Positions 1 through 8,621 of a stretch of DNA of 64,000 nucleotides are shown here, piece after piece. Source of the stretch: Variovorax sp. PBS-H4 (GTDB taxonomy: Bacteria > Pseudomonadota > Gammaproteobacteria > Burkholderiales > Burkholderiaceae_C). Below the pieces are notes generated by a model. The model was given only the letters and a program-made list of their open reading frames with translations, searched no databases and had not been told where the DNA came from. Position numbers and translations under genes: made by a program. Position 1 is the first letter of the stretch; the number at the start of each line of letters is the position of its first letter. The stretch lies in NCBI RefSeq assembly GCF_901827205.1, contig NZ_LR594675.1:2604001-2668000 (forward strand), written 5' to 3'.

Positions 1-521
1 TAGAGCGCATCGCCGAGGATCGGATGGCCGATCGACAGCAGGTGCACGCGCAATTGATGGCTGCGGCCTGTCAGCGGCGCGAGGCACACGTGGCTTGCAT
101 GGCGATCAGGCAGCAGCCGCTTGACGCGCCAACGCGTGCTGCTCGGCTTGCCGTTCAACACATCGACCTTCTGCCGCGGGCGGTGGGGCCAGTCGGCGAT
201 GAGCGGGGCGTCGATCAGCGACCACGCGTCGGTCGCGGGCAGCAGTCCATCCACGATCGCTTCGTAGCCCTTGTGCACGCGCCGCTGCGCGAAGGCATCG
301 CCGAGCGCGCGCTGCATCGCAGGGCTTCGCGCCATGAGCACCAGGCCGCTGGTGGCCATGTCGAGCCGGTGCACCACGAGCGCATCGGGCCAGCGCGCCT
401 GCGCGCGGGCGCTCAGGCAGTCCTGCTTGTCTTCGCCGCGACCCGGCACGCACAGGAGGCCGGCCGGCTTGTCGAGCACCAGCAGGTGGGCGTCTTCATG
501 GATCACGATGAGCGAGGACAT
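1..521 (-). CDS. RluA-family pseudouridine synthase, C-terminus cut by window edge
   Basis: Reading leftward from an ATG at 521, the frame stays open to the window edge, giving 173 residues without a stop. Residues 51-60 read HRLDMATSGL, the catalytic motif of the RluA family; Asp54 is the expected nucleophile. The preceding LDKPAG at 16-21 is also typical of the family. Such enzymes isomerise uridine to pseudouridine in rRNA or tRNA; the exact target cannot be told from this fragment, and about 40-60 C-terminal residues lie outside the window. The gene is divergent from the MFS gene, with about 47 bases between the likely starts. Confidence 0.88.
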   Translation of the reverse strand, partial: MSSLIVIHEDAHLLVLDKPAGLLCVPGRGEDKQDCLSARAQARWPDALVVHRLDMATSGLVLMARSPAMQRALGDAFAQRRVHKGYEAIVDGLLPATDAWSLIDAPLIADWPHRPRQKVDVLNGKPSSTRWRVKRLLPDRHASHVCLAPLTGRSHQLRVHLLSIGHPILGDAL

Positions 522-568
522 GGCCGAGCGAGTCTATGAGCCTTCGGGCCTCGGCTATCCTCGACCCG

Positions 569-1810
569 ATGTCCATTCCCGCTGCCGCCTTGCCGACTTT
601 CAGCGACCTCACGCGCGAGCGGCCCTTCATGCGGATGTGGACCGCGCGGCTCTTCGGTACCGCGGGCAGCCAGATGCTGCTGGTCGCGATCGGCTGGCAC
701 ATGTACGAGCTGACGGGCAGCGCCTGGGACCTCGGGCTCGTGGGGCTCTACCAGTTCGTGCCGGCATTGCTGCTGGCACTGCTGGCGGGACACGTGGTCG
801 ACCGCCGTCATCGCGGCCGCATCGTCGCGGCCTGCTTCGCGGTGCAGGGGCTGGTGGGGCTGGTGCTGCTGCTTGCCGTGCAGGGCCGCCACGACTCGCG
901 TGCGCTGCTGCTGGCGCTGTCGCTGGTGCTGGGCGCGGTGCGCGCCTTCCAGATGCCGGCTCAGCAGGCGCTGACGCCGCTGCTCGTCACGCCGCTGATG
1001 CTGCCGCGGGCCATGGCCTTCAGTTCGGCCGGCATGCAGGGCGCGATCATCGGCGGCCCGGCGCTGGGCGGGCTGCTGTTCGCGGCCGGCATCGGCGTGG
1101 TCTATGGGGCCGGCGTGCTCTTGTTCGCGGTGGGCTGCCTGCTCGTCATGCAGGTGCGCTACGACCATGCGCCGCCGCCGCGCGAGCCGGTCTCGCTGTC
1201 GACCGTGCTGGCCGGCGTGAACTTCATCTGGCACCGCAAGCCGGTGCTCGGTGCGGTCTCGCTCGACCTGTTCGCGGTGCTGCTCGGCGGCGCGGTCGCA
1301 CTGCTGCCGATCTTCGCAAAGGACATCCTGCACACGGGCCCGTGGGGGCTGGGGCTGCTGCGCAGCGCCCCCGCCGTTGGGGCGCTCGCGGCGTCGATCC
1401 TGCTCACGCGGCGGCCCATCGAGCGCCGGGTCGGGCGAGCACTGCTCATCGCCGTGGCTGCGTTCGGGCTCTGCATGATCGTGTTCGGCCTGTCGCGCAG
1501 CTTCGTCGTGTCGCTGCTCGCGCTCGCCATCTCGGGCGCGGCCGACATGGTCAACGTGGTGATCCGGCAGACGCTGGTTCAGCTGGAGACGCCGGACGCC
1601 ATGCGTGGTCGGGTGAGCGCCGTGAATTCGATCTTCATCGGCGCCAGCAACCAGTTGGGCGAGTTCGAATCGGGCGCCACTGCGGCACTGCTGGGGCCGG
1701 TGGGATCGGTGGTGCTGGGCGGCGTCGGCACCGTGCTGGTGGCGCTGGCCTGGTTCCGGCTCTTCCCGTCGCTGGCATCGCGGGACCGGCTGGTGAAGCC
1801 GGCGGGCTAG
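569..1810 (+). CDS. MFS transporter, EntS/DHA3-like
   Basis: A 413-residue protein with about twelve hydrophobic segments; inner-membrane exporter or permease of the major facilitator superfamily. The stretch VDRRHRGR after the second segment matches the conserved loop between helices 2 and 3, and overall it resembles the EntS/DHA3 drug or siderophore export branch. The substrate is unknown. An upstream in-frame ATG at 536 would add eleven residues with no better ribosome site, so I prefer 569, which leaves room for a promoter between it and the divergent gene. The stop overlaps the stop of the convergent ferredoxin gene by four bases. Confidence 0.85.
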   Translation: MSIPAAALPTFSDLTRERPFMRMWTARLFGTAGSQMLLVAIGWHMYELTGSAWDLGLVGLYQFVPALLLALLAGHVVDRRHRGRIVAACFAVQGLVGLVLLLAVQGRHDSRALLLALSLVLGAVRAFQMPAQQALTPLLVTPLMLPRAMAFSSAGMQGAIIGGPALGGLLFAAGIGVVYGAGVLLFAVGCLLVMQVRYDHAPPPREPVSLSTVLAGVNFIWHRKPVLGAVSLDLFAVLLGGAVALLPIFAKDILHTGPWGLGLLRSAPAVGALAASILLTRRPIERRVGRALLIAVAAFGLCMIVFGLSRSFVVSLLALAISGAADMVNVVIRQTLVQLETPDAMRGRVSAVNSIFIGASNQLGEFESGATAALLGPVGSVVLGGVGTVLVALAWFRLFPSLASRDRLVKPAG

Positions 1811-2109
1811 AAGTGCGAGAAGGCCCGGGGAACATCCAGCCTCACGTCGCCCACGGGCTCCGCCACGCAGGGCAGGATCCAGCCCTCGGCCTTTTCTTCG
1901 TGGCTCAGGCCCGGCCATTCGATGCGGTAGCGCACCTCGCCGTCGAGCAGGCGGCACATGCAGGTGCGGCAGGTCCCGTTGCGGCAGGAGCTGGGCAGCT
2001 CGATGCCGGCGGCCTCGGCGGACTGCAGAAGCGTGCGGCCCGCGTCGGTGTCGAACCGGAAGCCGCCGGGTTCAACCCGCGCCGTGGCCTGCGGCGCGCT
2101 TGTACTCAT
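1807..2109 (-). CDS. 2Fe-2S ferredoxin (plant type)
   Basis: A 100-residue electron carrier. Cys42, Cys47, Cys50 and Cys81 form the C-x4-C-x2-C-x(about 30)-C pattern that binds a plant-type 2Fe-2S cluster; Cys52 is extra. It probably passes electrons to an oxygenase or reductase encoded elsewhere, since no partner enzyme is adjacent. Its ATG overlaps the stop of the upstream 49-codon gene as ATGA, so the two are likely translated together. The 3' end overlaps the MFS stop by four bases. Confidence 0.9.
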   Translation of the reverse strand: MSTSAPQATARVEPGGFRFDTDAGRTLLQSAEAAGIELPSSCRNGTCRTCMCRLLDGEVRYRIEWPGLSHEEKAEGWILPCVAEPVGDVRLDVPRAFSHF

Positions 2110-2255
2110 TCCTTGTTCTTGACCTTCCCGCGCGGAATCACTGCCGTCGTGACCGTGCGGACCGGCTCGAAGCCCGCGGGAGGCGCTTTCGGCGGCGAAG
2201 TGTCCTTCTTCGGCTTCTTGCTTTCCTTGTTGCTGCGTTGCTGACCCTTGGGCAT
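2106..2255 (-). CDS. small basic hypothetical protein (49 aa)
   Basis: A 49-residue, lysine-rich, proline-containing protein with no hydrophobic segment, probably cytoplasmic and possibly nucleic-acid binding (inference from charge only). I chose the ATG at 2255 because a GGAGG ribosome site lies six bases upstream; a longer frame extends to 2330 but has no such site and would run into the promoter region of the next gene. Its stop overlaps the ferredoxin start as ATGA. I do not recognise a characterised function; similar short lysine-rich proteins occur widely in betaproteobacteria. Confidence 0.7.
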   Translation of the reverse strand: MPKGQQRSNKESKKPKKDTSPPKAPPAGFEPVRTVTTAVIPRGKVKNKE

Positions 2256-2332
2256 GTGTTCCTCCAGTGATTGATGGCCGAGTTTAGCGAGGCGGCGACA
2301 ATAGAGTCCCCATTGATCGTTTCCCCGCATTC

Positions 2333-2851
2333 ATGCCCGACTACGAAGTTCGCCCCGCCACGCTGCGCGATGCCAAAGCCATCGCCGAAGTCCACGTTGC
2401 CTCCGCCCGTGCCGCCTATGCCGGTATCCTGCCCGAGGACCAGTTGAGCGCCTTGGCGCCCTCCACGCGCGAGGCCAAGTGGCGCGAGGCCATCGAATTC
2501 AGCGAGCCCCAGGTGCACGTCGCCGTGCTGGGGGAGGAGGTCGCAGGCTTCGTCGGCTTCGACCGTTCTCGCGACCCCAAGACACCCTCGACCACCGGCG
2601 AGATCTGGGCCCTGTACGTCAAGCCCGAACACTTGGGCAAGGGCGTCGGCGTCGCGCTGTGGGATGCCGCACGTGAAGGCCTGGAGGAAGAGGGCTGCAC
2701 GCTGGTCACCGTGTGGGTCCCCCTGCGCAACGATCGCGCACTGCGCTTCTACGAGCTGGCCGGCTTCAAACGAGAAATGAAGACCGCCAAGACAACGTCC
2801 TTGGGCGGCACCAGGATCGAGGAGATCCGCCTCCAGCGAACCGTGGTCTGA
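2333..2851 (+). CDS. GNAT-family N-acetyltransferase
   Basis: A 172-residue protein with the full GNAT fold signature: the acetyl-CoA binding loop appears as HLGKGVGVAL near residues 101-110, after a strand containing GEIWALYVKPE, and a C-terminal strand-helix with ALRFYELAGF. GNAT enzymes move an acetyl group from acetyl-CoA to an amine on a small molecule or protein; the substrate cannot be inferred. It is the first of two rightward genes, 22 bases before the DUF808 gene. Confidence 0.88.
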   Translation: MPDYEVRPATLRDAKAIAEVHVASARAAYAGILPEDQLSALAPSTREAKWREAIEFSEPQVHVAVLGEEVAGFVGFDRSRDPKTPSTTGEIWALYVKPEHLGKGVGVALWDAAREGLEEEGCTLVTVWVPLRNDRALRFYELAGFKREMKTAKTTSLGGTRIEEIRLQRTVV

Positions 2852-2873
2852 CCTCCGAGGAAGATCCTTTTCC

Positions 2874-3797
2874 ATGGCCTCCAGTCTTCTGCTCCTGCTC
2901 GACGACATTGCGACGGTTCTCGACGACGTTTCCATTCTCACCAAGGTTGCCGCCAAGAAGACCGCCGGCGTGCTGGGCGACGACCTGGCGCTGAACGCGC
3001 AGCAGGTGTCGGGCGTGAGGGCCGATCGCGAACTGCCCGTGGTGTGGGCCGTGTGCAAGGGTTCGTTCGTCAACAAGGCGATCCTGGTGCCCGCGGCGCT
3101 GCTCATCGGCAGCTGGCTGCCCTGGCTGGTGACGCCGCTGCTGATGGTCGGCGGCGCCTTCCTGTGCTTCGAGGGTTGCGAAAAACTGGCGCACAAGTTC
3201 TTGCACAAGGAAGAGCACGACGCCGACATGTCGCGGCACGAGCAGGCGCTGGCCGATCCGGCCGTCGACCTGGTCGCGCTGGAGAAGGGCAAGATCAAGG
3301 GCGCAGTGCGGACCGACTTCATCCTCTCGGCAGAGATCATCGCCATCACGCTGGGCACGGTGCAGGGCCAGCCCTTCACCACCCAGCTGACGGTGCTGGT
3401 GGGCATCGCGCTGATCATGACCGTCGGCGTCTACGGCCTGGTGGCAGGCATCGTGAAGCTCGACGATGCCGGGCTCTACCTGAGCCGCCGCGCAGGCGGC
3501 GCCTCGCAGGCGCTGGGCCGCGGCATCCTGGCGGCGGCGCCCTGGCTCATGAAGGGGCTTTCCATTGCCGGCACCGCCGCCATGTTCCTGGTGGGCGGCG
3601 GCATCCTGGTGCACGGCGTGCCGGCGCTCGGCCACGCGCTCGAGGCCTGGGCCGCGGACGCCGGGGGTCTGCTCGGCGGGTTGGGCTCGATGGCCGCCAA
3701 TGCGGGCGTCGGAATCGTGGCCGGCGCGATCGTGCTGGTGGCGGTGGAGTTCGCGAAGAAGGCTTTTGGTTCGACGGCTGTGGGCAAGAAGGCGTAG
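2874..3797 (+). CDS. DUF808 (YedI-like) membrane protein
   Basis: A 307-residue inner-membrane protein opening with SSLLLLLDDIATVLDDV and a following LTKVAAKKTAGVLGDDLALN, the hallmark N-terminus of the DUF808/YedI family. Several hydrophobic segments follow (roughly residues 75-100, 155-195, 225-250 and 270-290). Family function is unknown. It follows the GNAT gene closely and converges on mnmH, with only 25 bases between stops; a 5-bp stem (3797-3812) there is too weak to call a terminator. Confidence 0.88.
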   Translation: MASSLLLLLDDIATVLDDVSILTKVAAKKTAGVLGDDLALNAQQVSGVRADRELPVVWAVCKGSFVNKAILVPAALLIGSWLPWLVTPLLMVGGAFLCFEGCEKLAHKFLHKEEHDADMSRHEQALADPAVDLVALEKGKIKGAVRTDFILSAEIIAITLGTVQGQPFTTQLTVLVGIALIMTVGVYGLVAGIVKLDDAGLYLSRRAGGASQALGRGILAAAPWLMKGLSIAGTAAMFLVGGGILVHGVPALGHALEAWAADAGGLLGGLGSMAANAGVGIVAGAIVLVAVEFAKKAFGSTAVGKKA

Positions 3798-3822
3798 TGT
3801 CGCAATAGACACACCCCGCGAA

Positions 3823-4872
3823 CTACCCCAGCTGCGCCACGCGCCGCGCCAGCGTTTCGATCGCGGCGTCGGAGAGATCGTCGGCCGCCACGGTCGACCG
3901 CTCGGCCCACCGCTCGAAATGACTGGCCTGCGAACGCCGGTAGGCTGGGTCGTAGTGCAGCGTGGTCAGTTCCGCGAACAGCGCCGGCAACTCGCCTTCG
4001 GCTGCCCATTGCTGCCAGCGCCCGATCACGGCCTTGCCGTGCAGTTCCTTCAGCAACCCGAGCTGGCGTGACAGATTTTCGGGATCGTCGCCGAGGTAGG
4101 CGTAGTCGCGCAACAGGTAAGCCAGGCGGACCTCGGGGGCCGCAACGATCTCGATACAGCGGCTCGCGCGCATGTGCTTGACCAGCGGCAGCGGAACATC
4201 GAGGCGGCCGATGCGCCGGCTCTCGCCTTCCAGGTAGAGCGGCTGCGCGGGATCGATCCGTTCCAGCAATTCGGCAATGCGGGTCTCGAAAGCCGTTTGC
4301 GACGGTTGCGGGGTGCCGGGCAGGGCGCCCAGCAGCGAACCCTTGTGGGCGGCGAAGCCTTCGAGGTCCAGCACCTGCGATCCCTGGCGCGCCATGGCCT
4401 GCAGCACGCGCGTCTTGGCGCTGCCGGTGGCGCCGCACAGCACGCGCAGGTCGAGCTGTGGGCAGAGCAGGTCCAACTGCGTGATCACGTGGCGCCGCCA
4501 GCTCTTGTAGCCGCCGGCGAGCTGTTGCGCGTCCCAGCCCACCAGGCGCAGCCAGGTCACCATCGAGCCGCTGCGCAGGCCGCCGCGCCAGCAATAGACC
4601 AGGGGCTTCCAGTCGGCCGGCCGGTCCGCGAAACGCTCCTTCAGGTGGCGCGCAAGGTTCGCCGCCACCATCGCGCCTCCGACGCGGCGCGCCTCGAAGG
4701 CGCCCTGTTGCTTGTACAGCGTGCCGACGATGCGGCGCTCCTCGTTGTCCAGCACCGGGCAGTTGATGGCGCCGGGGATGTGGTCGATGGCGTACTCGCC
4801 GGGCGAACGTGCATCGATCAGCGTGTCGAAGCGACCGCGATCGTCCACGCGCACGGGTGCGGGTCCGCGCAT
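3823..4872 (-). CDS. mnmH: tRNA 2-selenouridine synthase
   Basis: A 349-residue enzyme that replaces sulfur by selenium in 2-thiouridine at the wobble position of certain tRNAs, via a geranylated intermediate. The N-terminal rhodanese domain holds the catalytic Cys94 in the loop VYCWRGGLRSGSM; a P-loop NTPase-like domain follows with GATGSAKT at 147-154. That P-loop has Ala where the usual lysine-preceding Gly is found. The start ATG at 4872 shares one base with the stop of the upstream small membrane protein (TGATG), so the two are coupled. No selD is present in the window. Confidence 0.9.
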   Translation of the reverse strand: MRGPAPVRVDDRGRFDTLIDARSPGEYAIDHIPGAINCPVLDNEERRIVGTLYKQQGAFEARRVGGAMVAANLARHLKERFADRPADWKPLVYCWRGGLRSGSMVTWLRLVGWDAQQLAGGYKSWRRHVITQLDLLCPQLDLRVLCGATGSAKTRVLQAMARQGSQVLDLEGFAAHKGSLLGALPGTPQPSQTAFETRIAELLERIDPAQPLYLEGESRRIGRLDVPLPLVKHMRASRCIEIVAAPEVRLAYLLRDYAYLGDDPENLSRQLGLLKELHGKAVIGRWQQWAAEGELPALFAELTTLHYDPAYRRSQASHFERWAERSTVAADDLSDAAIETLARRVAQLG

Positions 4873-5090
4873 CAGCGGGCCTTGCGCCGGGCGCGCTGGA
4901 CCAGGTCCACCACGACGAGCGCGATGCCGAGCACCAGCGCGAACCAGCCGACCACCTGGGCGCCGGCGAGCATGTCGTGCCATTGGGGCGAAGTCAGGAA
5001 ACGAGGCGCGATCAGGACGGCCGCGCCGATGAGGATGCACATCAGGCCGCGCTCGAACATGCGCGGCGCTCTGGAGGGTCTGGAAGCCAT
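4872..5090 (-). CDS. small two-helix membrane protein
   Basis: A protein of about 72 residues with two hydrophobic segments separated by a short polar loop (TSPQWHDMLAGAQ) and a basic C-terminus (VQRARRKAR), so likely an inner-membrane hairpin. I chose the ATG at 5090; alternatives lie at 5144 and 5060, and none has a strong ribosome site. Its stop overlaps the mnmH start by one base. No family recognised; pairing with mnmH looks like simple translational coupling. Confidence 0.6.
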   Translation of the reverse strand: MASRPSRAPRMFERGLMCILIGAAVLIAPRFLTSPQWHDMLAGAQVVGWFALVLGIALVVVDLVQRARRKAR

Positions 5091-5160
5091 GCCCGAGTTT
5101 ACGGGCGTGCGCCGGGACGGCCGGATGCGCAGTGCCATGCCCAAATCGGGGCAGGCGTTG

Positions 5161-5240
5161 TTTTCCGTGAACTACTTCCTTACAAAATGTAAACCTAAGA
5201 ACTACATTCTTAAGTATTCAATGTAATACGAAAGAACTCT
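5161..5240 (+). promoter_or_regulatory. AT-rich promoter with direct and inverted repeats upstream of autotransporter 1
   Basis: This stretch is far richer in A/T than its surroundings. It holds two 14-bp direct repeats (5169-5182 and 5199-5212, 12 of 14 identical, 30 bp apart, so about three helical turns), an inverted repeat TTACA-AAA-TGTAA (5180-5192), and another TAAGAA-N5-TTCTTA (5196-5212). The arrangement looks like paired operators for a dimeric regulator. No confident -35/-10 pair can be assigned. Confidence 0.5.
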
Positions 5241-8096
5241 ATGAATCGCGTTTTCCAGGTGGTCTGGAACCCGAAGCAAGGACTCTGGGCGGTGGCCTCC
5301 GAACTGGCCAGAGGGCTGGGCACATCGACCACCCAGGCGGCTGCGGTTGCCGTGGTGCTGCTGAGCCTGGCAGGCCCTGCTGCAGCCGATTGCACCGGCC
5401 CCAGCGGCGGCACCATTGCCTGCACCACCGGGACGCCCCAGACCTTCGTGGTCATCGGCGGCTACGACGCCACGCCCGGCGGCACGGTGGATGTGCAGCC
5501 TGGCGCCGTCATCAGCACGACCAACCTGCCCGCCATCAGCATGGGCGACAGCGGGACCATCCGGGTGCAGCGCGGCGCCACCGTCGAGAACAACGCCGCG
5601 CCCGGCGCGACCGGCCACTACGGCACCGGCGCCAACACCATCGAGTTCCGTGCGGGCACCACCCTCACGATCGAGCAGGGCGCCCAGGTGCTCTCCAACG
5701 GCACAGCCCCCGATGCGGAGGCGATCAACGCGCATGGCAGCGGCAACCTCATCGTCAATCACGGCGAGGTGCGTTCGCTGGCTGGCGGCGCCGCCATCTG
5801 GCTCGAGCCTTCAGGCGGCTGGAACACGGTGGTCAACGGCGCGACGGGCGTCATCGAGTACAGGGGCGCGGCGGGCGACAACATCCTGGGCGTCTCGGGC
5901 AGCATGGCCGTCGATTTCACGAACCAGGGCCGTCTGATCGGCTCGCTGAACTTTGCCGGCGGCGACGATGCGCTGCATATCCACACCGGCTCCTCCATCA
6001 CCGGCGGCATCGACGGCGGTGGCGGCAACAACCTGCTGACACTCGACGGCACGGGCACCGACACCTTCGCGCACGCCCTGTCGAACTTCCAGACCTTGGT
6101 GAAGCGCGATGCGGGCACCTGGACGCTTGGCAATGCGCTGCCGGGTTCGGGCATCACCAGCACCCGCGTGGCGGCGGGCACGCTCGTCCTGGGGGCCGAC
6201 GCCAGCAGCTACACCGGCAGCATGACGGTCGATGCCGGCGGCACCTTGCAGACACCGGCCGAGTTCGCGCCTCTTTCGATCGTCGACAACGGCCTGGTGC
6301 GCTTCGCCCAACCCAGCGATGGCAGCTACGCCGGCCTGCTGTCCGGCAGCGGCGGTGTCGAGAAGACGGGGGCGGGGCGGCTGGTTCTCTCTACCGCCAA
6401 TACCTACGCCGGCGCGACCACGGTCGTGGCCGGGACGCTGAAGGCCGGCGCCGCCGGCACCTTCAGCGCCGCCTCCGCGCACGCCGTGGCAGCAGGCGCC
6501 ACGCTCGATACCGGCGGCTTCGACCAGCGCGTGGCCGCGCTGCACAACGCCGGCACGGTGAACCTGCTGAGCGCCAGCGCCGGCAGCACGCTCACGGTCA
6601 CGGGCGCCTATGTGGGGCAGGGTGGCACGCTGAACCTGGGCACGGTGCTCGGCGGCAGCAACGCCCTGAGCGATCGCCTGGTGCTCAGCGGCCCCGGCGC
6701 CAGCGCCAGTGGTCACACCACGCTGCGTGTCACCAACCTTGGTGGTCTCGGCGCCCTGACGACTGGCAACGGCATCGAGGTGGTGAGCGCGCGCAACGGC
6801 GCCACCACCACCGCCCAGACGACGCGGGACGCCTTCACGCTGGCCAACGGCCATGTGGACGCGGGCGCCTACGAGTACCGCCTCCACGCCGCCGATGCCC
6901 AGGGTGCGGGCGAGAACTGGTACCTGCGCTCGACCGCCCCTGTGCAGCTGCCGGGCACACCGGGCACGCCCGTGACCCCGGTCACGCCCGTCACGCCGGC
7001 GGCGCCCGCCGGTTCCGCCGATCCAGCTGATCCTGCCCAACCGGCAGCCGTTGCCAATCCTGCGGGCCCTGCCGATCGCGCAAGCCAGTCCGAGCCTCTG
7101 ATCACCGTCAAACTACCGCTGGTTCCGGGTGAAGTGCCGACCTACCGCGCCGAAGTGCCGCTGTTTGCCGCGCTGCCGGCGCAGTTGCGCCAGGCCGACC
7201 TCGCGATGCTCGGCAACCTCCATCGCCGCATCGGCGACGAGGACGCGTCTTCGGCGGGCAGCGACCCCGTGCCGCACCGCGCGTGGGCGCGCGCGGTGTA
7301 CAGCGACCTGAACATCCGCCAGGACGGGATTGCCGCGGCGCAAAGCCTCGGCCATGTGAGCGGCCTGCAGGCCGGGACAGACCTGCTGGCCGGCCGCAAC
7401 TGGCGCGCCGGCATCTATGCCGGGTTCCTCGATGGCAGCGCCGACGTGAGCGGCCATGCGCGCGGGACCTTTGGCCGGGTCGGTTCCAACGACCTGCGCT
7501 CGCGCTATCTTGGCGCCTACGCCACCTGGATGGACGGCAGCGGCCTCTACGCCGACGCCGTGGTCCAGGGCGGCAGCCATCGCTTTACGGTGCGGCCCGA
7601 CGGGAATGCGAGCGTGGCCGGCAAGGGAGACAGCTTCACCGCCTCGATCGAAACCGGCAAAGCCTTTGCGCTGACGGAACGCTGGACCCTCGAGCCGCAG
7701 GCGCAACTGATCTACCAGCGCGCGCACTTCGACGCGGTGGCCATCGCCGGCGGCCTGGTGCGCCAGGATGCCGATGCCGGCTGGATCGGCCGCCTGGGCG
7801 TGCGCATCAAGGGCGATTTCGCCACAGGCGCGGGCCGGCTCGAGCCTTATGCGCGCCTGAACCTGTACCGCGCGAGCGCAGGCGCTGACGTCGCCGAGTT
7901 TGTCGGCCCGGCGGGTTCGACCCGATTCGCCAGTGCCAGCGGCTACAGCGCGGCTGAGGTGGCAGGAGGCGTCACGCTGGCCTTGACGCCCGCTGCAAGC
8001 CTGTATGGCGAACTGGGGCGCGTGTTCGCGCTCGGGGGCGATGCCCGGGTCAAATCGTCGGTGCAAGGCTCGATGGGGGTGAAGCTACGCTGGTAG
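5241..8096 (+). CDS. autotransporter 1 (type Va), beta-strand-repeat passenger
   Basis: A 951-residue protein secreted to the cell surface. It starts with an extended signal peptide region (MNRVFQVVWNPKQG) followed by a hydrophobic core ending near AAADC, about residue 50. The passenger (about 50-570) has a beta-helix character with autotransporter-associated strand repeats, e.g. GAGRLVLSTANTYAGATT. A Pro/Thr linker follows (about 573-600), then a beta-barrel translocator from about residue 690 to the end, finishing GVKLRW with the terminal aromatic residue needed for outer-membrane insertion. Its last third is paralogous to the giant autotransporter at 54384. Likely adhesin; no protease triad seen. 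Confidence 0.93.
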   Translation: MNRVFQVVWNPKQGLWAVASELARGLGTSTTQAAAVAVVLLSLAGPAAADCTGPSGGTIACTTGTPQTFVVIGGYDATPGGTVDVQPGAVISTTNLPAISMGDSGTIRVQRGATVENNAAPGATGHYGTGANTIEFRAGTTLTIEQGAQVLSNGTAPDAEAINAHGSGNLIVNHGEVRSLAGGAAIWLEPSGGWNTVVNGATGVIEYRGAAGDNILGVSGSMAVDFTNQGRLIGSLNFAGGDDALHIHTGSSITGGIDGGGGNNLLTLDGTGTDTFAHALSNFQTLVKRDAGTWTLGNALPGSGITSTRVAAGTLVLGADASSYTGSMTVDAGGTLQTPAEFAPLSIVDNGLVRFAQPSDGSYAGLLSGSGGVEKTGAGRLVLSTANTYAGATTVVAGTLKAGAAGTFSAASAHAVAAGATLDTGGFDQRVAALHNAGTVNLLSASAGSTLTVTGAYVGQGGTLNLGTVLGGSNALSDRLVLSGPGASASGHTTLRVTNLGGLGALTTGNGIEVVSARNGATTTAQTTRDAFTLANGHVDAGAYEYRLHAADAQGAGENWYLRSTAPVQLPGTPGTPVTPVTPVTPAAPAGSADPADPAQPAAVANPAGPADRASQSEPLITVKLPLVPGEVPTYRAEVPLFAALPAQLRQADLAMLGNLHRRIGDEDASSAGSDPVPHRAWARAVYSDLNIRQDGIAAAQSLGHVSGLQAGTDLLAGRNWRAGIYAGFLDGSADVSGHARGTFGRVGSNDLRSRYLGAYATWMDGSGLYADAVVQGGSHRFTVRPDGNASVAGKGDSFTASIETGKAFALTERWTLEPQAQLIYQRAHFDAVAIAGGLVRQDADAGWIGRLGVRIKGDFATGAGRLEPYARLNLYRASAGADVAEFVGPAGSTRFASASGYSAAEVAGGVTLALTPAASLYGELGRVFALGGDARVKSSVQGSMGVKLRW

Positions 8097-8187
8097 GCCG
8101 CGCCAAGTGCTTCGTCTTCGGTTCCAATACGGGCATTCGCGCCGGCCGAGAGGCGGGCTGGTTTGAAAGCCATTGCAGATCTTGACC

Positions 8188-8586
8188 ATGGGACTTCTCC
8201 GCCATTGCCTTTCCGCCGTCCTGTGGGTCGCCGCAGCAACGGCCGGCGCCCAGCAGCCGCCGCAGTCCGCCGATCGCTTCCCGGCGGCGGCCATGAGCTT
8301 TCTCGGCGGCGAGCTGCCGGCGATGGAATCGGCCATCGCGGCGCGGGACCGCGACTATTTCGAGGAGGCAATGGCCCGCATGCTGGACTTCTCGAGCAGC
8401 TGGGGCTTCAAGTCGCAAGACAACCCGGCTCTGAGCCGCTTTCCGATGTGCACCGAGGCGGTATCGGATTTCCTCGTAGTCGGCATGTGCCGCATCATGA
8501 CCACCGCAGACGCCTGCGAACCGGCGCTGGCTTCGCGCTTCGACGCCAACCTGCGCAAGTGTCGCGAGCTTGCTTCGCGGCCCTGA
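8188..8586 (+). CDS. secreted hypothetical protein (132 aa)
   Basis: A 132-residue protein with an N-terminal signal peptide (hydrophobic stretch to AGAQQ near residue 21), so probably periplasmic. The mature part contains three cysteines (in the contexts FPMCTE, GMCRI and DACEP, plus RKCRE near the end), suggesting disulfides. No family recognised. I chose the ATG at 8188; a TTG at 8173 would add five residues ahead of the signal. It lies 91 bases after autotransporter 1 and could share its transcript. Confidence 0.65.
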   Translation: MGLLRHCLSAVLWVAAATAGAQQPPQSADRFPAAAMSFLGGELPAMESAIAARDRDYFEEAMARMLDFSSSWGFKSQDNPALSRFPMCTEAVSDFLVVGMCRIMTTADACEPALASRFDANLRKCRELASRP

Positions 8587-8621
8587 GCCCGAGGCGGCAT
8601 CGGCTGCTGTGCGGCGCAGTG

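Noticed and set aside
503..1957. Minus-strand 484-residue frame opposite the MFS gene
   Set aside because: Gln/His/Arg-rich shadow frame; the plus strand has a convincing membrane transporter.
3797..3812. Hairpin GTGTC-N6-GACAC between convergent genes as a terminator
   Set aside because: Five-base stem, six-base loop and no T-run on either strand.
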